A stretch of DNA of 64,000 bases from Bacteroidota bacterium. Its GTDB lineage: Bacteria; Bacteroidota; Bacteroidia; B-17B0; Aurantibacillaceae. The translations under genes were made by a program, and so were the position numbers. Where the stretch lies: positions 1-64,000 of the forward strand of contig JAFDYB010000049.1 in the NCBI GenBank assembly GCA_018267655.1, written 5' to 3'. Shown in pieces: positions 1 through 9,600 of this stretch. The notes beneath the pieces are model-generated. The model made no database searches, had not been told where the DNA came from, and saw only the letters and a program-made list of their open reading frames with translations. Positions within the stretch are counted from its first letter, which is position 1. Each line of letters starts with the position of its first letter.

Positions 1-9
1 GAAAAAATC

Positions 10-243
10 ATGAAAGCTTTACAACAAAAAGCTATAAATGGTAAAATATTAGTTGCAAAACATATTCGCAAAGTCATCGAAACAAAGTTAGGAAAGCCTG
101 TATCTGATGATTACATCTGGGATTTATTTAAGCGCCATAATTGGAAAAAGAAAATGCCACGATCCGAACATCCTAAGAAAAACAAAGAAGCGCAAGTTGA
201 GTTTAAAAAAAACTTCCTGAAATATTGGCAACCGCCAGAATAA
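10..243 (+). CDS. IS630 transposase, N-terminal reading frame (partial)
   Basis: This frame encodes the helix-turn-helix part of an IS630-type transposase, with the family-typical segment DDYIWDLFKRHNWKKK followed by a basic region and the linker EFKKNF. It ends in TAA at 241-243, before the catalytic domain. The remainder is in the -1 frame. The shift most likely occurs at the run of eight A at 205-212, because moving frame there restores a family-like linker (FKKxLPEIL) into the DDE domain. Programmed -1 frameshifting is reported for some IS630 members, but a decay mutation is equally possible. The true start may lie before the window. Confidence 0.75.
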   Translation: MKALQQKAINGKILVAKHIRKVIETKLGKPVSDDYIWDLFKRHNWKKKMPRSEHPKKNKEAQVEFKKNFLKYWQPPE

Positions 244-764
244 TCAGTAAAGACAATAGGCCGGTTAAATTTTTTTTTGAAGATGAGGCAGCTTTCGGCA
301 GAATGAATCATGTTCGTAAATGTTGGGTACATCGTCCAGATAGAGCCATTGTAAAGAAGCAAACTATTAGAGAGTATTTATATGCTTTTACTACCGTTTG
401 CCCACAAACAGGAGAAACGTGTTCAATCATTTCTCCATTTTGTAACACTGAAGCAATGAACGCTTTACTATTAGAAACAAACGTTGCTTTCCCAAACTAT
501 AGAATAGTTATGATAATGGATTCCGCTGGATGGCACACAACAAGTAAACTTGATGTACCTGAAAACATTACTATATTACCATTGCCACCATACAGCCCAG
601 AACTTAATCCTGTTGAACATGTTTGGGATTATATTAGAGAACAAAAACAATTTAACAACTATACATTCGACTCCCTTGATGAAGTTGATAAGCGTTTAGG
701 AATTGCTCTATGCGATTTAAATAATGAAAAAGACTTAATAAGGCCAATGTGTAATTTTGATTGA
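207..764 (+). CDS. IS630 transposase, DDE catalytic frame
   Basis: This frame holds the DDE superfamily endonuclease domain of an IS630 transposase. Visible motifs are FFEDEAAFGR (first Asp, preceded by Glu), MIMDSAGWHTT (second Asp) and LPPYSPELNPVEHVWDYIRE (final acidic residue), all characteristic of the IS630/Tc1-mariner group. The frame is open from about 207; a TTG at 225 is the only start-like codon near its head, so it is probably made as a fusion with the upstream frame by -1 frameshifting at the A-run. It ends with TGA at 762-764, about 30 bases inside the IS end. All three catalytic positions appear intact. Confidence 0.85.
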   Translation, partial: KKLPEILATARIISKDNRPVKFFFEDEAAFGRMNHVRKCWVHRPDRAIVKKQTIREYLYAFTTVCPQTGETCSIISPFCNTEAMNALLLETNVAFPNYRIVMIMDSAGWHTTSKLDVPENITILPLPPYSPELNPVEHVWDYIREQKQFNNYTFDSLDEVDKRLGIALCDLNNEKDLIRPMCNFD

Positions 765-773
765 ATTAATTCA

Positions 774-1818
774 GCTTCTTGTTAGCGGTTTAGTATTACT
801 TACTATTGATAGTTCAATACCCTTGTTATAAGCCAAAGTTCCAAATGTATGCCTTGCAATGTGAAAAGTAATTTCGTTTTTTATTCCCGAAATGTTTTTA
901 ATCTCTAACAAATTTTTATTTGTTTTTTGGTTACTCAAAACTTTAAATTTTGTTTCGGGTAAAAGTGCTTTTGCCTTAGCAATTAATGGTATATAAACAT
1001 CTTTACCCGTTTTATTTTGAGGCATTTTAATAGCATCTTCAACAATATAATTAGTCGTAAATTTTTCAATATCGGCAAAGCGCAACGAAGTATAACAACT
1101 AAATAAAAATACACGCAAAGTGTTTTGTAAATGCGGCTTTAGTGTGTTTGAAGTATAAAGGCTTTCTAAAATAATTAACTCGCTTTCACTTAACGATTTT
1201 CGGTTTGTTGCTTCTTTTTTTAATTTAAACTTAGCAATATCGCTTTTCTCAATTAAGCCATGATTAATAGCTTCGCCAATGGTTAGTTTTAAAATTTTAA
1301 ACTTATTTACAAGTGTGTTTTGCGAATTACTTTTTTTATAAGTTAAGAAACTAAAAAAATTGGTGCAAAAAGTATAATTGATTTCTGAAAGTTTTATATC
1401 GGGCGAAAACTCTTTTATATTTTCTAAAAATGATTTATAAGATTTTAACCTAACATACGAAACATTTTTAGTAGAAATAGTGCTTTCAAAAAACGTAACA
1501 AACCTGGTTTTATCTTCGGATTTGTTAATTCTTAAAACATAGCAAATAAATTCTTGAACAGATATTTTATTACCTTCAAAAAAGGCTTTAAACTCAAATT
1601 CTTTAGCGCGATGATTTAATAATTCGATTTTTTTAGCCGTTATTTGGCATTTACCGGTATAAATTTGCCTTACAGGGTCAAACTCACCGGGTAAAACCTT
1701 AATACCGGTGCTTTTTTTAATTTGTTTTCCCTCAAATACGCATAGCACCAACTAACAAGGTATAGTTAAATCCTTGCACGTTTTTTTTTCGTACCGAAAA
1801 TCGAAAGTTAAATTTCAT
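774..1818 (-). pseudogene. Tyrosine recombinase/integrase, frameshifted and cut by IS630
   Basis: This is a Bacteroidota-type site-specific tyrosine recombinase. Visible are the SAM-like N-terminal region, the first catalytic Arg in TSLRFADIE, the QNKTGK lysine segment, and HIARHTFG (HxxR). The true start is probably the ATG at 1816-1818 (MKFNFRFSVRKKN...), but that frame stops at 1732. Removing one T from the TTT at 1734-1736 (coding strand) joins MRI directly to EGKQIKKSTG in the main frame. At the 3' end the gene runs into the IS630 element: after SIVS the last residues (NTKPLTRS) are encoded by IS sequence, so the second His/Trp box and the nucleophilic Tyr are lost. It cannot be a functional recombinase. 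It lies on the 3' side of tRNA-Arg, the usual place for an integrative element's integrase. Confidence 0.9.
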
Positions 1819-1892
1819 TGTTCTAATGATGTTCTAAAAAGTACACATATTAACATCGCTTAAACGATACTTAAAAACACTCTTTAAATGAA

Positions 1893-1914
1893 AAACCCCT
1901 GAAAACAGGGGTTT
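1893..1914 (-). terminator. Rho-independent terminator after tRNA-Arg
   Basis: A perfect 9-bp stem (AAACCCCTG with CAGGGGTTT) encloses a four-base loop. Read on the minus strand it ends in TTTTT, about 37 bases past the 3' end of the tRNA, so it terminates the tRNA transcript. Confidence 0.8.
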
Positions 1915-1950
1915 ACATACACTAAACTACCTTAACTTAACTCCGTTCAG

Positions 1951-2022
1951 TAGTCTCGACAGGAATCGAACCTGTATCAAAAGTTTAGGAAACTTCTATT
2001 CTATCCATTGAACTACGAGACC
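1951..2022 (-). tRNA. tRNA-Arg (anticodon CCT)
   Basis: The minus strand folds as a cloverleaf. The acceptor GGTCTCG pairs with CGAGACT (one G-T wobble). The anticodon stem GAAGT/ACTTT encloses loop TTCCTAA, giving anticodon CCT. The T arm is ACAGG-TTCGATT-CCTGT. The discriminator base is A and no CCA is encoded. It lies 36 bases downstream of the M1 peptidase stop on the same strand. A decayed integrase lies on its 3' side, which suggests the tRNA 3' end was used as an attachment site. Confidence 0.93.
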
Positions 2023-2058
2023 AATTTTAATTGGGCAATAAAAGTAAGGAAATAAAAA

Positions 2059-4043
2059 CTATTCTTTTATTAATTTTTGCTTTAAAATAATATTGTTGTT
2101 TTTATTAAAGAGTGTAATAAAATATATGCCATTGCTGTACTCATCAATATTTATCTGGTTTTCATTTATTAAAAAATCAGAAGAAATTTGCTTGCCTAAA
2201 ATATCGTAAATGATATATTTTACCGCTTCGGTGTTGTTTTTAATAAAAAACTTTCCCTTGCTTGGATTTGGAGAGATATTAATTAAATTATCAACATGAA
2301 ACATCTCTTCATTACCCGTAATGCTATTATCTAACGCAACTGCAGCTTGATTAATAATCCAATTATTAGGATCGCAAATTACATTTGTTATGGCTCCCGC
2401 AATTGTAAAAGTGTATATATGTGTAGTTAAGCTGTGTGTTACCCTAACTGTAGTGTCTGCAAAACCTGTTCTTGAAATTTTATATTCAATAGGGGTTATA
2501 AATAAAGGAACGCTCGATGGCTTACTTGTACTTTGTGTGCTTTTTATGTAAAGTGTATTTCCGGTTTTTGCGTATTTAACGTTAAATGAAGGGTAGCCTT
2601 CGCCATAATACCATTGTGAGAAAAATTGAGTGGGATTAATGCCTGTAAAGCTTTGATAAAAATTTTGAAAATCAATGGCAGATGCTGTACTATTTTGATA
2701 CGTATTTTGAAACCCCCTTAAGCAGTTAAACCAGGTTGAATCGTTATTAGTAACAAACCTTAGCGTGTGAATTATTGAACCGCCTTTGTCGTATGTTAGC
2801 CTACTATCAAAAATTCTGTTTGCGTCAACTGTGTCGTGCCCTGTAAAATAAACACTTCCATCGGGAGCACTCATTACATTGTTATGAGCGGCTGCTAAAT
2901 TAGGTTGAAAATTTGCAGCATCTAAATATTGTGCAACTAAATGTTCAGTGTATGCTGCAAAGCCTTCGTTTATCCATATATCGCCCCAACTTTTACACGT
3001 AACATTATCACCAAACCACTGATGCCCTAGTTCGTGTGCATCTACATAATAATCAAAAAATCCTAAACTTGTCATGGTTTGATGCTCCATGCCGCCACCA
3101 AAAGGAGCCATGCAATGGCCATATTTTTGTTTATAAAAAGGATACATGCCATACATTTTACTTTCAAACTCGAGCACCTGTGGCATTTGATTTAAAATTG
3201 TTTTTTGCGACGCAAATGAAGGACTGTTTAGGGCATTATCGTAAATATAATTTTGTATTAATATTGAATCGTTTGGCAAGTAAAGTGGCTTGGCATATAA
3301 ATTATATTCTTTATATTTTGCAATAGCAACTGAAATTAAATAATAATCAATCATACGATTGTTGTACCACTCAAAGCGTTTTTTATTTCCTAATAATACA
3401 GTGTTTTTTAAAAGCCCGTTACTGCCTACTTTATTGGCACTATCGGTAGTTACAAACACCCAGTTGCTATCTATTTTATCGGTTAAAATTTGTTTGCATG
3501 GCCACCAATGATAAGCTGCTAAACTTTCGCTTAAGCTCCAAGTTACTTGATTTCCCCAACTACCTGATGTGCCATTGCTAAAGCCACTACCAATAGCTGA
3601 CCCTCCAACCGGCGCAGTACCATGATAATAAATTTGAACTGTAAATTGAGAACCACTAGCTAACGGACTTGCTAAGCCAATTTTAATGGCACTATCTTTT
3701 CTAATAGCACTCACTAATGTGCCATTAAATCTAGCCGAATAATCGTATGATTTTGATGTAATAATGCCATAAACGTATCTAACACAGCTGTAGTAACCTG
3801 CGCCACTGTTTTAACACTGCCGCTTACGTTTTTATTTGTACGTTCTAAAAATAAATTTAAATGCACAAACTTTACATCGTATTTTAGCTCATGCGAAACT
3901 AACGCACTTAATGCTGAGGTTTTAAATTGATGATTAATTTGATGTTGAGCAGATGCTTTTTTTGCTTTTGCACAAAAATGTTCTTGTGCAAAAAAGATAG
4001 TACCGAGTATTAAAAATAATAATGTTAAAGTAATTTTTTTCAT
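2059..4043 (-). pseudogene. Secreted M1-family metallo-aminopeptidase with T9SS tail, frameshifted
   Basis: The gene encodes a zinc aminopeptidase of family M1. The 5' part (3714-4043) has a signal peptide (MKKITLTLLFLILGTIFFAQ) and the start of the N-terminal beta domain. The 3' part (2059-about 3740) has the zinc motif [10 protein letters not shown] followed by [10 protein letters not shown] (third ligand Glu), GGGMEHQT, and a C-terminal type-A sorting domain ([10 protein letters not shown] ... GIYFITLF) for type IX secretion. The two parts lie in different frames. Restoring one missing G in ACGATT-ATTCGG (minus strand, near 3740-3743) gives a continuous [19 protein letters not shown], which matches the family layout. 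So this is one gene broken by a single-base deletion, or a base error in the assembly. Catalytic residues are otherwise intact. Confidence 0.87.
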
Positions 4044-4169
4044 GTGTAGATGTTTAATGTATTTTTATTGCTATGTTTTTGATGCGATTATTTTACAATT
4101 TAGTGTTTACCTTACAAAAATAGGAATCTAAATTAAAATATGAGTACCGCTTATGTATCAAATTATTGT

Positions 4170-4200
4170 TTTGATATGGTAAATAAACCCTCTACATTTG
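4170..4200 (+). promoter_or_regulatory. Bacteroidota promoter for hemE
   Basis: TTTG at 4170-4173 and TACATTTG at 4193-4200 are separated by 19 bases, matching the -33/-7 consensus TTTG-N19-TAnnTTTG used by the Bacteroidota primary sigma factor. The hemE ATG begins only 4 bases after the -7 element, so the transcript should start at or next to the start codon, giving little or no leader. Confidence 0.72.
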
Positions 4201-4204
4201 CAGC

Positions 4205-5228
4205 ATGTTAAAAAACGATTTATTACTAAGGGCGGCAAAAGGCTTAGATATTGAGCGTTCGCCAATATGGCTGATGAGGCAAGCGGGTAGAGTTTTACCG
4301 GAGTATAGGGCTACAAGAGCTAAGGCAAAAAATTTTATTGATTTTGTAAAAAATCCTGAATTAGCCGCTGAGGTAACTATACAACCAGTTGATATTTTAG
4401 GGGTTGATGCTGCTATAATTTTTAGCGATATACTTGTAATACCAGAATCAATGGGGCTTCCATACGAAATGATTGAAAGCAAGGGGCCTCACTTTCCAAA
4501 AACAGTTAAAACAGAAACAGATATTAATGCACTTAATATAGCAGATGCTAATAATTTAAGGTATGTGATAGAAGCGATTAAACTCGCAAAAAAAGAGTTA
4601 AATAACCGAGTGCCTTTAATAGGTTTTTGCGGAGCCCCTTTTACAATATTGGCTTATATGGTTGAGGGCAATGGAAGTAAAACTTTTAGTAAGGCAAAGC
4701 AATTTTTATACACACAGCCTGTATTAGCTCATAAGCTTCTCGAAAAAATAACAGAGTCGTCAATTAATTATTTAAAAGCACAAGTATCTGCCGGTGCTGA
4801 TTTAATTCAAATATTTGATTCGTGGGCAGGCGTTTTAAGTGAAGATATGTTTTATGAATTTTCACTAAAATATATCTCTAAAATTTGTGATGCAATTGCA
4901 CCAACTGCGCCTGTTACAGTATTTGCTAAAGATGCGCATTATGCTATTGAAAAAATTGCTTCAACAACTTGTAGTGTTATAGGTTTAGATTGGACAATAA
5001 ACCCTACACAAGCTAAATTACTTGTTAAAAATAAAACATTGCAAGGCAATGCCGACCCATGTTTGCTTTATGCTAATGAACAAACTATTGTAAGCACTAC
5101 ACATCAAATGCTAAAATCTTTTGGAAAGCAGCGATATATCTGCAATTTAGGACATGGCCTATATCCGGATATTGAAAAAGAAAAGGTTAAGTTTTTTGTT
5201 GATATTGTAAAAAACTTTAAATATCAAT

Positions 5229-5230
<2 letters not shown>
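4205..5230 (+). CDS. hemE: Uroporphyrinogen decarboxylase
   Basis: HemE removes four acetate carboxyl groups from uroporphyrinogen III to give coproporphyrinogen III in cytosolic haem synthesis. The protein is 341 residues, the normal length. The signature [10 protein letters not shown] lies at residues 20-29, with the Arg that binds substrate carboxylates, and the second signature AIIFSDIL follows near residue 75, with the catalytic Asp. [16 protein letters not shown] and DPCLLYA segments are also typical. It stands alone, convergent with eno with only 6 bases between stop codons, and has its own consensus promoter immediately before the ATG. Confidence 0.97.
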
Positions 5231-6535
<1,305 letters not shown>

Positions 6536-6619
6536 CTAAGCCCCCAAAATTACGTTTTTATGTGATTGTTAGACATTTTTTTTAAACAAAATAATGTACC
6601 TTTAATTAAAATTTAAAAA

Positions 6620-9600
6620 ATGATTATTCAAAAAATTAAATGGATGGCTTTTGGTGTTATTACTACAAGCCTTGTGGTGTTAACGTATAATAATTTTTCC
6701 TCTATAAGTTCGTTTTTTAAATCACAAAATAAATTTTCAATTGAAAAAAAATTAAACCCTGAGTTTGCGCAGTATGTAAGTGGCTTTACTTCGGGTATAA
6801 TTTCATCGGGCTCAAGTATTAAACTTAAACTGGCTAATGAAATAAATTCTTCAATTGAATTAAATAAGCAAATTAACGAAGAGTTAATAAGCTTTTCCCC
6901 AAAAATAGAAGGTGGTTTAGTTTGGAAAGATGCGCAAACGCTTGAGTTTACACCCGCAACCCGCTTGCAATCGGGGCAAAAATATACGGCCACCTTTCAT
7001 CTTAATAAATTAATAGAGGTAAAAAAAGAATTAGCTGATTTAGAATTTGGTTTTGAAGTTGTAAAGCAATCGCTTGTACTCAACTGCGGCGAATTAAAGT
7101 CTTATAATAGCAACGATTTTGAATATTATTCTTTGTCCGGTGAGTTATCTACGGCAGATTTTATTGAACCGGATAAAATCGAAAAAACAATGTTCGCTGA
7201 TTTAAACAATTCAAGCGTAAAAATAAAATGGATTCATAACGATAAAAACACAATGCATAAATTTATACTAGATAGCATTAAACGCCCTCAAACGACAGAA
7301 GCTAGCTTAACAATTAAATGCTTAGTCGAAAATTTAAATTTACCAAACCCTGAAGTTAAAAAATATAAAATTGCGCCTATAGGAAAATTCCAATTACTTA
7401 ATGTGGCTTTAACTAATGAAACTGAACAAGGCGTACAAATTGTATTTTCAAACCCTTTAGATGCCACACAATCACTTGAGGGCTTAATAACACTGGGTTC
7501 TGCAAACAACGTGCGCTATATTATAACAAATAACATAGCGTATATTTATCCTAATCAAAATTTAACCGGTTCGCAAACGCTTTATCTTAACAATGGTATT
7601 AAAGATGCAAAAGCAAATAAAACTGTTGAAGCCTCGCAACATGCTATAACTTTTAACGAGTTAAAACCGGCAATTAAATTTTTGGGTGATGGTACAATAT
7701 TGCCCTCTACCAATGGTTTAACGCTTCCGTTTGAAACTGTAAATTTAAGGGCGGTTGATGTAAAAATCATTAAAATATATGAAAACAATGTTCTTCAATT
7801 TCTTCAAAATAATGATATAAATGGCTCAAGCCAACTTGCGCAGGTTGGAAAAAAAATAGTAGATAAACGCTTAAACTTAGGCATTACAAATTCAGCAGAA
7901 CTTGCAACTTGGAAAAAATCAGCAATTGACATTAGCTCACTTATTAAACCTGAGCCGGGAGCAATATACCGAGTTATTTTAACAATGCGTAAATCATATT
8001 CAGCTTACTCGTGTATTGGTAATAATCAATCCTTATTAGAAATACAAGACATTAGTAATTTAAAACAAAACGAAGAAGATGAGCCTGCTTATTTTGGCTA
8101 TTATTATGGAGATTACGATACATACAATAATTACGATTACCAAGATTATGACGGGAGCGATTGGCAAGATCGCGATGATCCTTGTAAAGATTATTACTAT
8201 CGCCAATACGAACGTACAGCCTCAAAAAATATTTTAGCAAGCGATATAGGGTTAACGTTAAAAAAAGGAAATGATGGTAGTTATTTAACCGTTGTAAATA
8301 ATTTAATTACTACGGAGCCCGTTTCTGGTGCAGAAATTGAACTTTACGACTTTCAAAAACAATTAATTGAAAAAGGAAAAACCTCATCAAACGGACAGTT
8401 ACTTTTTACCTCAAAAAACAAGGCTTCTTTTTTAATTGCAAAGAAAAATGAACACCGCGCTTATTTAAGGCTTGATGATGGCGCATCAAACACCTTAACA
8501 ATGTTTGATGTAAATGGCGATTATGTAAAAAAAGGAATCAAAGGCTTTATTTATGGAGAGCGAGGAGTTTGGCGCCCCGGCGACACATTGTTTTTAAACT
8601 TTATTTTAGAAGATAAAAAAGAGGCTCTGCCGCCAAATCACCCTGTTGTGTTTGAATTAACTAACCCTCAAGGACAATTAATAAAACGCATGCTTAGCAC
8701 TAAAGGAGTAAACGGCTTTTATAACTTTACATGCGTTACAGATAAAAATGCGCCTACGGGTCTTTGGAACGCCGTTGTGAAAGTGGGATCGTCAGTATTT
8801 TATAAAACAATTAGAGTTGAAACAATAATGCCGAATCGCTTAAAAATAGAGGTAAACGCAGGCGATAACAAATTCTTAGTGCCGAATAAAACACAAAATT
8901 TAACATTACATTCTAACTGGCTAACAGGTGCAATTGCAAAAAATCTTTCAGCTAATGTAAGCGTGGCATTAAATTCAATTAATACAACGTTTGAAAAATA
9001 CCCTGATTATTCGTTTAACTCACTCAGAAATTTTAATGCTCAAAACATTGTTGTGTTTGATGGAAAGCTTGATGATAAAGGCGCTGCAAGCGCTGCAATA
9101 AATTTTAATATTAAAAATGCACCCGGATTTTTAAATGCTTCTTTTACTACAAAAGTGTTTGAGCCGGGTGGCGCCTTTAGTATTGATAAGTTTAATATTA
9201 CTTACTCACCATTTAATTGTTACGTTGGAATTAAAATGCCGGAGGGGGAAAAAAACACAGGAATTTTATACACCGGAAAAAATCATCGTTTTGATATTTT
9301 AACGCTTGACCCATACGGAAAAACAGTAAGCAATCGCAATGTTAAAGTAGAATTGTATAAACTTGAATGGCACTGGTGGTGGGATCAATACAATGATGAC
9401 GCAGCTAATTATGCAAATGATGTTTATCACAAATCAGTATTCAGTCAAGAGGTAACAACAGTTTCAGGAAAAGCTCAAGTTAATATTAATATAAAAGAAA
9501 ATGATTGGGGTAGATATTTAATAAGAGTTTCAGATGCTGAAAGCGGCCACACTACCTCACAAATTATTTATTTTGATTGGATAAATTGGATGAGCCGTGA

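Larger units (their letters stand above)
1..793 (+). mobile_element. IS630-family insertion sequence, left end outside the window
   Basis: The element carries a two-frame IS630-type transposase and ends at about 793 in the sequence GCGGTTTAG followed by TA. IS630 elements insert at TA dinucleotides, so the TA at 794-795 is the likely target. The right end is confirmed by a second partial copy at 19638-19803 that stops at the same point, also next to TA. Immediately beyond the TA lies a tyrosine recombinase gene on the other strand, cut in the middle of its coding sequence. The left inverted repeat is not visible because the element begins before base 1. Confidence 0.85.

Noticed and set aside
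1781..1789. Run of nine T as the site of the recombinase frameshift
   Set aside because: The frame downstream of this run still reads a sensible VQGFNYTLLVGAMRI, so the break is later, at 1734-1736.
4205..4300. Val in place of Tyr after RQAGR in HemE as a damaged active site
   Set aside because: RVLPEYR is seen in other Bacteroidota HemE proteins as far as I recall, and all key residues are present.
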